Assembly: GCA_027563935.2 (NCBI GenBank)
Contig: CM050446.2
Location: 26,849,501-26,913,500 of the forward strand
Length of the DNA stretch: 64,000 nt
Source of the DNA: Costus lasius
Lineage: Eukaryota; Streptophyta; Magnoliopsida; Zingiberales; Costaceae
Reading direction: 5' to 3'
Below, piece after piece: positions 24,788 through 37,744 of the stretch; positions within the stretch are counted from its first letter, which is position 1, and each line of letters opens with the position of its first letter. The translations under genes were made by a program, and so were the position numbers. The notes beneath the pieces are model-generated. The model ran no database searches. It worked only from the letters and a program-made list of their open reading frames with translations, and was not told where the DNA came from.

Positions 24788-27177
24788 TGCTGGGGAATGC
24801 CGGGTGTAATTTAAAATTTTGCAGTCCCAGGACGCAGCGGAAGAAGCATTACACCCGAAACACATTCCTTTCCCAAGGATCCATGCGAGAGAGAGAACAC
24901 AAGGATGTGTTAGGGTTAGTACCTTTATTGCTTGTTAGGATGAAGGTGCCAAGTTGAAGACGCTCAAGTGCTCGTCCTCTACAAGTATCCACGCGTCGAC
25001 TCCTTGATCGTTGCTCCCTTCCACGCTTGGTGCTAGCCTCGGGAAGAGAATCAAGCCTTTGTCACTCTCTTCAAATCTTGCGCCACCTCCAAGGTAGAAG
25101 CGCCAAGAAGAGATGAGGAGGAAGATGATGCGCCAAGTACTTCCTTTTTCTTCTTTGCTTGCGCCACCTCCAAGGTGCGCCTATGGCCAAGGAACGCTGA
25201 GGGCTTGTGGCAAGAAGACGCCACCAAGCACAAAGAATCCTTGCGCCAAAGAAGAGAGGAAGAAGAAGAAGAACTTGCTTGCGCCTTTGATGGAAGAAGG
25301 AGAGCTCCAAGCCCTCAAGTTGTCGCCACCTTAAACTTCCAATTCTCTCCAAGAGATGTCGCCACCAAGTCCTTCTCCAAGTTGCGCCAAGAGGTGAAGA
25401 AGGAGAAGAAGACTTGCGGCTACAAGGAGGAAGAAGGTTGCGCCACCTTGATGTTGTCGCCCTTTGCTTTGCTCTTGCCTCTCTATTTGTGCTCACGTCT
25501 CCAAGCATTCATCATCATGAGAGGGCGACAATGAGTCCTATAAATAGGACTAGAGGCGGCAAGAGCAATGGCTAGGATCATGCCAAGTGGGCGGCTAGGA
25601 TAAAGAAGTCTTGAGATAAGGAAAGTCTCAAAGACTTTACCATAAATCTCATTCAACCTATCCTAATTTGCCCAATGGCCATATCAGCCCAAGACATGCC
25701 TTAGAGGCATGCATTCCATCCAAGGAGAAGGGCTAGGCGCAACAAGCATGAAGAATTCGGCTAGGGTGGTTTCTTGGGAGAAATTAGGGTTTGAGGTAAG
25801 GTAAGTCTCCAAGACATTACCATATTCCTCACCCTACTATCCATATGCGCCCAAGAACTTCCCATAAAAGTTCTCAAGCCATATCAGCCCCAAGACTTGC
25901 CTTAGAGGCAAGTATTCCATCCAAGGAGCAAAGGGGGAGGCGCCTAATGCTTCCTTATGAAGCAACATGCGCCCACTTCACCCCATTATGCCCTTGGCGC
26001 TAATGGGGTATAATTCTTCCCCATTATACCCTTATTTGCTTATACTTCTTCATGATAACTAATTATTGGGCCTCATTGGATAATGAGCTAGCCCAAACTT
26101 CATGGCATGAGTTGATTAAGCCATTGGATCCAATCCAATGCAACCCTAATCCAAATGTGACCAATCTAGGTCAATTTCGGGTCAACCTGCCAAAAATGAA
26201 GTTTGGCTCCAATAACTTTCTTCCAACTCATCAGGCCCATTGGCGCTGATGAAATCTTCCAAATGGATCCAAGTTATCCAATAACTTGATCCAGAGGCTT
26301 CTGATTAAAGCAACGTCAAGAGTCTATTGCGTGTGACCCCGTAGGATCCATATGACGATGGCAATGATGTAAACATCATAAGTAGTGAGGGGTATCTAGC
26401 AACACATCACTACTACCCATGTCATAGGACTTAAGTCATTATGGCAATAACTCCTAACAAGCAACGAGGATTCCCATGCATTCTAGATCCCTTTGCCTGA
26501 ACTGATATCCTTTCATTGGATTAGTCTCAAGTTTATTATCCAATGCATTGGTCATGACTTAACTAGTGTGGCCACACATTCCTGTCATGCACCAATAAGG
26601 TGGGCGCCCCAAGTGGATATCATGCTTCCTCTGAAGGAAGGGGCAAATCCTACTATTGGTCATCCATGTCTCTATATGACTTATGACATGCCCAATGACA
26701 GTCGTTTTAGTCCCCCAATTACGGAGAGACGTAAGACTGTATCAAAGCATACCCATCATCAAATCTAGACATGAATACCTCAAGTCTAAGGATCAATGCA
26801 AACCTCTTGCATGTGAGATTGACTCGTTGACTAGACAAGTCAATCCTCACGGTGGATCACTCCAGTGCATCCAATGCACCTGTATGTCTGCGTTACTGTG
26901 CCCTGCACCTAACCAGCCCATACACCAGTCTCACATGTACCAAAGCTGTCCCATATCTGCTAAGGTACCTTGACTGGGGATAGCTTGTGAGAATGGATCC
27001 AATCCAAACTCCTGGGACATTATATATGCAATTCAATACATCAACGCAGGTAAAGCAATCTGCATAATAACGACCATGCCTTTATTGATTATATCAATTT
27101 CATTAATTCTATCAAAGTACATTCAAGCAATGCCTGACCATGTCCATACATTGGTCTGTAGGGCATATACACCAACA
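24788..27177 (-). mobile_element. Complete 3'-side LTR of family-2 element C
   Basis: 2390 bases from TGTTGGTGTATATGCCC (27177) to the CA end at 24788, preceded on the low side by the target duplication GGTCC (24783-24787). It is almost identical to 32177-34567: by eye one substitution (26001 T versus 33390 C) and one single-base indel near 34013. It contains a near-tandem duplication with hairpins (25615-25755 and 25797-25950) and a TATA-like palindrome (25534-25551). The 119-145 residue frames inside it are non-coding. Confidence 0.93.
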
Positions 27178-27475
27178 GGTCCTTCACACCAAGGCATAGC
27201 ACACAAACCCTAGGGTTTGGCCAAGACCTTGGTGACACCTCCATGCATGATGCACCATTATGCTTGTGCCAAGAGGGATAGCTTGTGAGAATGGATCCAA
27301 TCCAAACTCCTGGGACATTATATATGCAATTCAATACATCAACGCAGGTAAAGCAATCTGCATAATAACGACCATGCCTTTATTGATTATATCAATTTCA
27401 TTAATTCTATCAAAGTACATTCAAGCAATGCCTGACCATGTCCATACATTGGTCTATAGGGCATATACACCAACA
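27178..27475 (-). mobile_element. Chimeric piece: host flank plus first 200 bases of the C LTR
   Basis: 27178-27283 copies 34568-34673, which is element-E leader lying outside the 5' end of C. 27275-27475 copies the first 200 bases of the C LTR (as 26977-27177). The two parts meet in a 9-base string, GGGATAGCT (27275-27283), present in both parents. 27475 is the proper LTR start next to the polypurine tract, so this is what remains of the original 3' LTR. It has GGTCTATAGG where the two full LTRs have GGTCTGTAGG. Confidence 0.9.
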
Positions 27476-29915
27476 ATCTCCCACTTGCACTAAGACCAAG
27501 GGCAACTGATGTTTAATCAGTCCCTTATGTCTCTAGTATGACTTATTTAGCTTCCGCTGCGCTAGAGGCTACGTAAGTGGGTTTTTCCAGATTGCTATCT
27601 GTGTTTATTTTAACTAGTTTGAATCATCATCCTTATTCACGATCTCCAAGATCAGATGATATTGCTGCAGTACATACTTGAATGCTAAGTTCCTTTACAC
27701 ATGCTTACGGCCCCAGTAAAAACTATACTGGACCATCAAGCACCAGGGACTAAATCAAGTTCAAATGAATGAAGCTGCTTCCTTGGCTGCCACAAGAAGC
27801 TGCAATGTACTCAGCCTTATTTGTAGAATTTGCCACTATGGTTTGCATAAAGCTCTTTCAGCCTATAACACCACATCAAGACAAGACCCAAATCCTGGCT
27901 GTGAACGATAGTCATTAGACTGGAACGAAGTGTCAGTGTACCCCTGTACACAAAGTTCTTCCTGTCTATCACAGACTAAAATTCAATCCTTTATACTTCC
28001 CAAGTACGAAGGGTTGCTTTCACAGCTATCTAGTGTATGAACACTAGGATTAGATTGAAACTTGATGGCATTGCTCCAAGCATTTGCCATAGATGGTCTA
28101 GTGCACTCTGCACAAAACATGGTCTATCTTGTACCCAATGTACCGGGATTATAGACCCATGTCACTACTCTCCAGCTGTGTCATAGGACACAATATCCTC
28201 ATGAGAGTCAGACCATATCTCTCTGGAAGGTATCAATATTTGGAATCATCCAATATAAATCTCTCCAGAAAATCTTGGATGAACATAGATTGACTAAAGG
28301 GCAATGACTTTCTTGGATCTCTGTCTATAGATCCTCATGCCTAGGATATAGGCATCATTCCCTAGGTCATTCTTCTCGAAATACATTCCAAGCCTGTACT
28401 TCACCACGTGAAGAGCTGGGATGTCATTTCATGCGAGGAGATATCGTCAATCTATTAGAACAAGAAACATTATGATGCTCCCACTGATCTTCTTGTAAAC
28501 ACAGGATACTTGTATAATACTATACATATCTTTATGGTGACTGTATGAAAACATTTTGGCTATTTCCATCTAGACATCCTCTTCCAGACGTCCATTAAGA
28601 AAAGCAATTTTCATAACAACACGCTATAACAGATCATGCAATTATAACAAGCAGATACCTAATGGACTCAAACAAAGCTATTGGTGAAAAATTTCATCAC
28701 TATCCACCCAGTGGACTTATCTGAAATTTCATTCACTAGCTTGTCATCATAGGTAACAATGTTACTTTCCATGTCTATCTTCCAAGAAGATCCAAATACA
28801 GCCTCTGGGTGTTACCCCTTTGGCGGCTCAGTCAAGTCCCACACCTGATTAGCAGACATGGAGTCCATTACGGTTCTTATGGCATTCAGCCATTTCTAGG
28901 AATCTAGTCCACTAACCGCTTCCATTTCCTCATAAGTCTTTAGGTTCATCCTAGATGAAAAATTCATCATGCCCACAACCTGTGAGAGTATTTCGAATCC
29001 ATTCAGACTCATGTGGTTCCTGTGTTACTTGAACCTCAGGTTGACTTTCAACCTGCATGTGTGATTCTACTCTCCATTTGTGTCTAACTGTATTGTGGTT
29101 GATTTTTGGACCTTGTCCTAATCAAATCTACTCCCACTAGCTTCTTTCAAATAGATATCTCCTAAAGAAAGACAGCAGTTTGAGCAACAAATATTTTTGT
29201 TCTCATCGGGATAGAAGCAGCACTTTCAGTGCCCCACAAGTACACACTATGGAGTGTCAGAACAGTTGCTTGCATGGCCTCTAAAGGAAGTAAATTTGCA
29301 TGACTATTCAAAGGTGGAACCACATCCAATGTGTTCCCTTTTCTTTCTTTGAATTTCACCACACAGTTGTGGTGTTCCAAGTAAGCTGTGAGACAACCCC
29401 ACACTCCTCAAGATAGTCATCAAATTCTTCACTTCCTACTTTGATCCAATCAAAGGGTTTTAATAGATTCTCCAATTCGATTCTATAGTTCATTTCTTAA
29501 CTTCTTGGATTTCTCCAAAGTTACGTGTTGGATATGACATATCCCAACTTAATGAAGTATACCACTTAGTGCTTGTCTCCATGGGTCTACACACATTGCT
29601 GTGCACTAGATCCAACAAGCATCTAACCTCTCTCTCCTTCCTAAATGAAGGTAGCATCTGCCATCTTGTCCATTAGACAAGGCTCACATATATCATAACC
29701 CTGAAAGGATAATAATCCCAATAGTCCATGGACTTTTGGATGTGACTTATGTCTTATGGCCCAAGAGACAATGCAAAGAGATGGTATTGATTGAATCATT
29801 GGACTTGATCTATTTAGTGTTATATACAGAACTATAAGCTATCATCAATTGTACCACTACTATAGAACATTCCAGATTTAAGGAAATACCAATTTATTTC
29901 AAACTGAAAATCCAT
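27476..29915 (-). pseudogene. Decayed pol of element C
   Basis: Minus-strand copia pol reduced to islands: a polypurine tract (ATCTCCCACTTGCAC on plus, 27476-27490), RNase H segments (27750-27950), reverse transcriptase segments (28150-28830), the integrase-to-RT linker (28950-29130), and integrase pieces (29160-29720). Stops, small deletions and frameshifts are spread throughout, and no catalytic core is intact. In sharp contrast its LTRs are nearly identical. Confidence 0.8.
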
Positions 29916-30677
29916 TCAAAATAATGGACATAATGTTCTAATACAAAAGCTAGTACATAATAGCAAAGTTCTAGTTGAAGTCTTTGAAGGTAGTGAGATG
30001 ACATCAACAGCAGCATCCAATGCTCCGTCCCTGACTCGAAAGTCGATCCCATCAAGCCTTATTGTCCTACTTCTTTTGAGCCCCTGCATATGAAAAACAT
30101 ATGTAAGCTCCTCATGCGGTACCCAGTACCCATGAATAAGAAGTAGACATAAAGACCTCAGTAACACAATACCTGAAGCAGATGGATAACATCCCTTCTT
30201 TTGTGCCATGCTCTTCCTGGGCCTTAATCCATCCTGAAATTTCCATGCATTCCCAGTCTTCCAAAGTTTTAGCTTCGAAGATACGGAACCATAGTCATTC
30301 TTGGATTCAAGCAAACACCCAGAAGATCCAACAACACTCTCTTGATTACTATTTGAAGTGCCCGGTGTGAAGAGACGTCGAAGATGTATGATCATATCAT
30401 AAATCCCCATCTCATCACACTCAACCTGGACCTCAGGGGTCAAGCACCTCAAAATAAGAGCAGTGTAATGTTCACTATCCACACAATGTTCAAGATAGAC
30501 ATTCCACTCCCACTCTGTACAAAAATATATACAGGGCTGGGTTGGAGGTCTTTCAAGAAGATAGACCATATTCTCATGTTCTAGAAGTTTGGACAAAAGT
30601 CTGAACCATCTTGTCCAATTTGTTCCATCCAGTTTATTTTTAAGAAGTTTCAATCTAGGTTCAGGAGATGGAATCAT
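29916..30677 (-). pseudogene. Divergent gag-protease chimera of element C, 253-codon frame
   Basis: The frame opens with ATG at 30677-30675, immediately after the acceptor-like TTATTGTAG. The first 110 residues follow the copia gag pattern (NKLDGTNWTRWFRLLSKLLE, then LILRCLTPEVQVE, then IIHLRRLF). The central gag domain and the zinc knuckle are missing, and the frame passes into protease-region sequence (LTYVFHMQGLKRSRTI, equivalent to the ICTNMQGLK segment of F) in a partly shifted register. It stays open for 253 codons although pol is in ruins. Probably not a working gag because knuckle and protease Asp are lost. Confidence 0.65.
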
Positions 30678-32163
30678 CTACAATAAGCAAACAAGTAAAA
30701 TAAGTACTATGATAAAGCATTTAACAAGGACTTTAAATTAAATGCTATACTCCCACTATTTCCTTAACAAGTTGATAACTCCCAAAACTCAACTTGGAAA
30801 TATGTGAGTAGGATCCTAATTTCACACGAGGTCTCCGCGACTCACGAGGGTGAGTTGAGATGCACAGAGAGTCCCATGCTTCCTTAGGTAGGCATGCCAG
30901 CCAATTGTGCCGCGCACAATTCCTCTTAGTTAAGACAGACTAGGCGCCCTGTGTCCAGCGAGGGCTGGATACAACACAGGACCCTATCCTCTCAATAGCT
31001 GCCTCTAGTGATTCATCATGTCAGTGACATATGAAAAACTAGTCAAGTCTGGTCCTAACTGTTATGCCCAGGGCCAACGAATTTCCTTGCGAAAGCACGC
31101 CCAGGTTAAAACTGGACTGGGGAAATTATTGTCACCTCACACCTCCTAAAGATAAGTGGGTGTGTCCCACGAGGGTGGGAAACAGTTCACAACACCACCG
31201 ATCGATAGTTTGATGAGGGCTACGCGTTAGAAGGCTATTGACTTGATATTTCAATGAGAGTTTTGCATGTTGATTTTATTCTTTTCTAGCATGCAGTTTT
31301 CCTATGGTTATGGCAGCAAAGGAAAAACATCACAGGCATGCTATGGACAGAATAATAAACCATCACAGGCATGCTATTTTGGTCGATATGGTCATAGCCC
31401 TTTTCATACATGTAACTTGTCACGAGCCATGTGACATGTTATCATGCATCCAAGGGTTGCGAGTCCCTTAAGCAGATCAGCCCATGCCAAAAGCCGAAAG
31501 CGTGTGTCCTTCCTTCAGCCGCAAATCCATCACCATGCTTCCAAAGCTGGCGCCACTTCTGACTTCGATTGAAGAAGACTCCTTGTTGTCAAGATGAAGC
31601 CTTAACCTATCATATAATTCTACATCTATTCTAAACAAGATGAAAAATTCTTTTACAACAAGATAGGGAGAGAACCACGCACAGGTGGAAAGAGATTTTA
31701 TAAGCATTCATAACAAGTGGAAACATGCTTCCACATCACAACACAGGAGGGCACTCGCTATGACCATATCAACCCAAACAAGTGGCGCATGTTAAATTTG
31801 AAAATCCGAGAAGATCAAATTTTAGTCCCTTATGCGCCAACTCCATCTAAACACTTTCTTAACCAATTTTGTGCTAAAATTTAGATCAAGTTTTAGGATG
31901 ATTTCATAGACCCTATCGGCTGGCAGTTTTGTCAGATCAAGAGACCCGGCCAGTCCGAAGACACAATGCCCGTCCTACTTGACAAAACCACGTGCGCCTT
32001 TGGTCTTAAATCAACCATAAGCAAGATCCAAGTTTCGGCCACAAAATTGAGAAGAGAGGTTTGGATGAAAACGCTTTCTACGTGAAACGCGCATGGATAG
32101 AAAGAAAAATTTTTCAAAAATTTTTCACACAAGCAAACATACACCTTGTGTTTCTCGCAAGTA
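30678..32163 (-). other. Leader (predicted intron) of element C
   Basis: Non-coding, between primer site and gag. It holds hairpins at 30840-30855 (ACTCAC/GTGAGT), 30951-30972 (GTGTCCAGC/GCTGGATAC) and 31165-31180 (TCCCAC/GTGGGA), loop CCTC in RNA sense, at the same spacing as in E and F. Acceptor AG ends at 30678. Short frames at 31477-31707 and 31932-32144 are not conserved. Confidence 0.7.
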
Positions 32164-32175
32164 GCTTTGATACCA
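32164..32175 (-). other. Primer-binding site of element C
   Basis: Minus strand TGGTATCAAAGC, one change from the TGGTATCAGAGC of element P, one base inside the LTR end. Confidence 0.85.
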
Positions 32176-32176
32176 C

Positions 32177-34567
32177 TGCTGGGGAATGCCGGGTGTAATT
32201 TAAAATTTTGCAGTCCCAGGACGCAGCGGAAGAAGCATTACACCCGAAACACATTCCTTTCCCAAGGATCCATGCGAGAGAGAGAACACAAGGATGTGTT
32301 AGGGTTAGTACCTTTATTGCTTGTTAGGATGAAGGTGCCAAGTTGAAGACGCTCAAGTGCTCGTCCTCTACAAGTATCCACGCGTCGACTCCTTGATCGT
32401 TGCTCCCTTCCACGCTTGGTGCTAGCCTCGGGAAGAGAATCAAGCCTTTGTCACTCTCTTCAAATCTTGCGCCACCTCCAAGGTAGAAGCGCCAAGAAGA
32501 GATGAGGAGGAAGATGATGCGCCAAGTACTTCCTTTTTCTTCTTTGCTTGCGCCACCTCCAAGGTGCGCCTATGGCCAAGGAACGCTGAGGGCTTGTGGC
32601 AAGAAGACGCCACCAAGCACAAAGAATCCTTGCGCCAAAGAAGAGAGGAAGAAGAAGAAGAACTTGCTTGCGCCTTTGATGGAAGAAGGAGAGCTCCAAG
32701 CCCTCAAGTTGTCGCCACCTTAAACTTCCAATTCTCTCCAAGAGATGTCGCCACCAAGTCCTTCTCCAAGTTGCGCCAAGAGGTGAAGAAGGAGAAGAAG
32801 ACTTGCGGCTACAAGGAGGAAGAAGGTTGCGCCACCTTGATGTTGTCGCCCTTTGCTTTGCTCTTGCCTCTCTATTTGTGCTCACGTCTCCAAGCATTCA
32901 TCATCATGAGAGGGCGACAATGAGTCCTATAAATAGGACTAGAGGCGGCAAGAGCAATGGCTAGGATCATGCCAAGTGGGCGGCTAGGATAAAGAAGTCT
33001 TGAGATAAGGAAAGTCTCAAAGACTTTACCATAAATCTCATTCAACCTATCCTAATTTGCCCAATGGCCATATCAGCCCAAGACATGCCTTAGAGGCATG
33101 CATTCCATCCAAGGAGAAGGGCTAGGCGCAACAAGCATGAAGAATTCGGCTAGGGTGGTTTCTTGGGAGAAATTAGGGTTTGAGGTAAGGTAAGTCTCCA
33201 AGACATTACCATATTCCTCACCCTACTATCCATATGCGCCCAAGAACTTCCCATAAAAGTTCTCAAGCCATATCAGCCCCAAGACTTGCCTTAGAGGCAA
33301 GTATTCCATCCAAGGAGCAAAGGGGGAGGCGCCTAATGCTTCCTTATGAAGCAACATGCGCCCACTTCACCCCATTATGCCCTTGGCGCCAATGGGGTAT
33401 AATTCTTCCCCATTATACCCTTATTTGCTTATACTTCTTCATGATAACTAATTATTGGGCCTCATTGGATAATGAGCTAGCCCAAACTTCATGGCATGAG
33501 TTGATTAAGCCATTGGATCCAATCCAATGCAACCCTAATCCAAATGTGACCAATCTAGGTCAATTTCGGGTCAACCTGCCAAAAATGAAGTTTGGCTCCA
33601 ATAACTTTCTTCCAACTCATCAGGCCCATTGGCGCTGATGAAATCTTCCAAATGGATCCAAGTTATCCAATAACTTGATCCAGAGGCTTCTGATTAAAGC
33701 AACGTCAAGAGTCTATTGCGTGTGACCCCGTAGGATCCATATGACGATGGCAATGATGTAAACATCATAAGTAGTGAGGGGTATCTAGCAACACATCACT
33801 ACTACCCATGTCATAGGACTTAAGTCATTATGGCAATAACTCCTAACAAGCAACGAGGATTCCCATGCATTCTAGATCCCTTTGCCTGAACTGATATCCT
33901 TTCATTGGATTAGTCTCAAGTTTATTATCCAATGCATTGGTCATGACTTAACTAGTGTGGCCACACATTCCTGTCATGCACCAATAAGGTGGGGCGCCCC
34001 AAGTGGATATCATGCTTCCTCTGAAGGAAGGGGCAAATCCTACTATTGGTCATCCATGTCTCTATATGACTTATGACATGCCCAATGACAGTCGTTTTAG
34101 TCCCCCAATTACGGAGAGACGTAAGACTGTATCAAAGCATACCCATCATCAAATCTAGACATGAATACCTCAAGTCTAAGGATCAATGCAAACCTCTTGC
34201 ATGTGAGATTGACTCGTTGACTAGACAAGTCAATCCTCACGGTGGATCACTCCAGTGCATCCAATGCACCTGTATGTCTGCGTTACTGTGCCCTGCACCT
34301 AACCAGCCCATACACCAGTCTCACATGTACCAAAGCTGTCCCATATCTGCTAAGGTACCTTGACTGGGGATAGCTTGTGAGAATGGATCCAATCCAAACT
34401 CCTGGGACATTATATATGCAATTCAATACATCAACGCAGGTAAAGCAATCTGCATAATAACGACCATGCCTTTATTGATTATATCAATTTCATTAATTCT
34501 ATCAAAGTACATTCAAGCAATGCCTGACCATGTCCATACATTGGTCTGTAGGGCATATACACCAACA
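32177..34567 (-). mobile_element. 5' LTR of family-2 element C
   Basis: 2391 bases, TGTTGGTG at 34567 to the terminal CA at 32177, with GGTCC at 34568-34572 completing the target duplication. In RNA sense it carries a TATA-like CTATTTATAGG inside a perfect palindrome (32923-32940) and a donor-like AATAAAG/GTACTA with the intron starting at 32311. Near-identical to 24788-27177. Confidence 0.95.
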
Positions 34568-35363
34568 GGTCCTTCACACCAAGGCATAGCACACAAACCC
34601 TAGGGTTTGGCCAAGACCTTGGTGACACCTCCATGCATGATGCACCATTATGCTTGTGCCAAGAGGGATAGCTCACAAAACCTAGGGTTCGGCCAAGCCC
34701 TTACTTGCGCCACCAAGAAAGATGCGCCATCATGGTTGATACGCCAGGATGCAAGCTCCATGAGGGATGCAACCCTAACCTTCTTTTTGCGTCTACAAAA
34801 GAAAAAGAAAAAGCGGCACGCAGGCCTCACACACAATATATCATAGGCATACAAGGGGCTTGACTATGACCACAACATGATGCACAATCATGATATCTAT
34901 CTCATGCTTTTCTATATGCTAATGAAAATATAAAACTTCAGTTTTAGTTTCTCAGAAAATATGTCTTTCAACCTCAATATCTCTTCACAAATCTAGGATT
35001 TTTTTCGTTTCTCTCAAGAGTCTACAAGTGGTGCATGCATGCTCCAAGCACGCTTGCCGCCTACCCTTGCAATCCTTAACCTGTCAAGATTAGGACAATC
35101 ACTATGCCCCATAATCGTGACAAGTCCCACACAGTAGGTTTATCCTATATGCGTGGGGAGAAATTAATTCTCTCACATATGGGTCTATCCCACCATGTGA
35201 AGAAAGTGAAAAACCAAAGAAATCGAATAGATCTTAGGAATGAAAAACTTACAATTTTTCCTTTTTAGAAAAACCCATGCGCATATGCAAATTTTTCAAA
35301 AATTTCAGATGGCATGTGAGCATACAATCAAAGCATAAAACACCATTCGAGTCTCGCAAGTTG
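34568..35363 (-). other. Distal leader of element E
   Basis: It continues the leader that stops at 24787; element C lies between. Non-coding, with a GA/AAAAGG-rich stretch near 34790-34815. Nothing else recognised. Confidence 0.75.
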
Positions 35364-35375
35364 GCTCTGATACCA
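35364..35375 (-). other. Primer-binding site of element E
   Basis: Minus strand TGGTATCAGAGC, perfect match to the site in P, one base from the LTR end at 35377. Confidence 0.93.
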
Positions 35376-35376
35376 C

Positions 35377-36063
35377 TGTTGGGAAACCCCAAGGATTTTA
35401 AAATTTTACAGACATGCACAGTGGAAGCAATCCCCGAAACAGGCCGGTCCCAAAAACCTAGAAGATCATGTCATGCGAGGGAATCGACATGGTGAGTAAG
35501 AGATGATGCCTTAGAGCAATGCAAAGAGATACGATGTAGGCACCAAGTGTTCGCCCTCTACAGTCTTGCACATAGCCGATGCTCGAGTTCTCTTCTTCCA
35601 TGCCCGGTGCTAGCTTCGGGAAGAAGATCCACGCCTTTGGGAGTTCTCAAGAGCTTGCGCTACCCACAAGGAGGATGCACCAAGAGGAGGAGGAGGAAGA
35701 GAGAAATCACCAAGAAGAGGGCTCTCGAATGAAGTCACCAACCCTTCCTCTCAATCCTCTCAACCCTTATATAGAAATCATGGTGACTCTTAACATTCTG
35801 AATTGAATTCAGAATTAATCATAGAATTAAATTCAAAATTAAATATAGAATTAAACTTTGAATTAAAGTCTTATAATGGCCATTAATAAAGTCCCATTAT
35901 GGCTTCTTAATGGTGTGACTCTTTAAATTTAGAATTAGTTATAGAATTAAGTACAGAATTTAATTCCCAGAATTAAATACAGAATTTAATTCCCATGAAA
36001 TATATTAGGCCCAGGCAACTTATTCTCATGGCCCACTAGGCCTTACGGCCCATTGGGCCTCAC
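35377..36063 (-). mobile_element. 3' part of the 5' LTR of element E
   Basis: It ends TGTTGGGAAACCCC (plus view) like the LTR of F. A TATATAAGG box in minus sense lies near 35775-35767. The donor position has become AAG/GCATCA, so the site is probably weakened. 35799-35997 is an AT-rich array of imperfect GAATTAAATTC-type repeats. Element A is inserted at 36063/36064; the rest of this LTR is beyond the window. Confidence 0.85.
35799..35997. repeat. Imperfect AGAATTAAATTC repeat array
   Basis: Roughly ten degenerate copies of an 11-16 base AT-rich motif within the LTR of E, upstream of its TATA box in the LTR sense. Not seen in the LTRs of C or F. Confidence 0.7.
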
Positions 36064-37724
36064 TGAAAGGAAACCTAGTTCACAAGTATCATTCATATGA
36101 ACTTGTTGAAGCGAAAAAAAAAAAAACTAGGAAACCAAAATCGCATGACTTGATACTATGATCAACCTTGTAAACTTGAAAGACAAGTTAGAGTGTTACC
36201 ATTGCCATGAAGTGAGTGGCGGCTTGGAAGAAGAAAGGGGGCGAGTGCCACTTCTCCAAAGGTATCACACACAGGATGAGATAGGCTTCCTTCCTTGCGC
36301 TCCTTGTGCTAGCAAGTCACCAAGGATTCTTTGATCGTGACTTGGAGAGGAGATGTGCGCCCTTGGGTAGGTCTTTTTCTTAACTTCTTCCTTGCGTGAA
36401 GATGAAGAAGATGCGAGAGGAGGAAGAGAGTAGAAGGGGTTTCGAAACCGTTGTTTCCAAAAAGGAAAGATTCGGCCACCAAATATGGTAAGAACCGAAT
36501 TGTAACTCCCTTCTTAACTCCCCATGAAGCCATCGAAAACTCCTCTTCAATCGAACCATGCGTTCACAAAGTGAACCGGTTCAATCCCAATTTGGTTCAA
36601 GCATCAAACCGAACCAGCCCTGGTTAAGATCTCTCTGAACCAAGTGGCTCAAGATCTAACCACACATCTCATTGAACCTCTTGATCTTTACGATCAAGCA
36701 TCAATTCTCCTGATCGAAGCTTACCGATCATATGCCCTAATCAATCAAACATGATTAGACTAGATCTCACTTCCAATCAGAGTTTAAATTGCTTTAAACT
36801 GAACTAGAATAATTCCAGTCCACACGATCTGACATAAGCAAGCCATATCATCAAATTGTGCGACCCTAAGGGTTTCCTTCAATGTCGGTAACGATAACTT
36901 ACGTTATCACGATCAGAGAGGGGTATCTAGCAACACATCACTGTCTCCCGATATGAAGAAAAGAGTCTTCCAAGACTACTCCCAAACCACAGCACAAGTG
37001 TGAATCTAATTCACTTGCATACATGTTTCCCTTTGCCACTGGATGTTCCCGTTGGACAAGCGTGTCAAGCCTGTGACTCCAACATGATAAAAATGATTAG
37101 ATCAGACGAACATAGTCGTCTGGGTATGGCCATACACATTCTCAACCATCTCATCCAGGGGGCCCCTTAGAACATCACACTCCTACTAGGAGAGGCAATC
37201 CTATATCTATCACTAGTGCCCTAACATGACTCATGCTCACTATCCAAGATAGTCCTTAACCATTATCTTTCAAATGATATTGAACTACCTCAAGATAATG
37301 CCAATCATCACTTAGAAACACAAGTGATCTCAAGTCAGAGGAAATATGCCACTTGCTTGCATATAAGGATTATTCACATTGTGACAAACAATTGAATATC
37401 CTAAATAGGGTCAGTCCAATACATCCAATGCACCTATGTGTCTGAAACTTATTCCATGCTCGAAGCATCCTACAAGAACAGAACACATATTAGTCTCAAT
37501 CATATCAAGGCTGTCTCATGTTCACCGAGATATCTCGACTAAGGACAATACTGAATGTCAGCTAAGCTGAACATCATTGAGACATTACTCAGATGTATAC
37601 ATACAGCAGCAGATAATGTAACAATCTGAATAACAACAATTGCCTTTATAAAACATATAGATTATACATGATACTGTAAATAATCTAAGGCCTCAAACAT
37701 TAGCCTTAAGAGCATACCCCAACA
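36064..37724 (-). mobile_element. 3' LTR of family-1 element A
   Basis: 1661 bases, TGTTGGGG at 37724 to the CA end at 36064. The low end is diverged from other copies and includes an A13 run near 36116. It carries ATG-GCA-ATG followed by GTAACA (36208 down to 36194), the predicted first coding exon and donor. The left flank CTCAC (36059-36063) should recur at the other end of A, outside the window. Confidence 0.88.
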
Positions 37725-37744
37725 ATCTCCCACTTGCACTTAAA

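Noticed and set aside
25071..25534. 119-145 residue frames repeated exactly at 32460-32923
   Set aside because: They lie in the two LTRs of element C; identity reflects LTR duplication, and the frames overlap each other on both strands.
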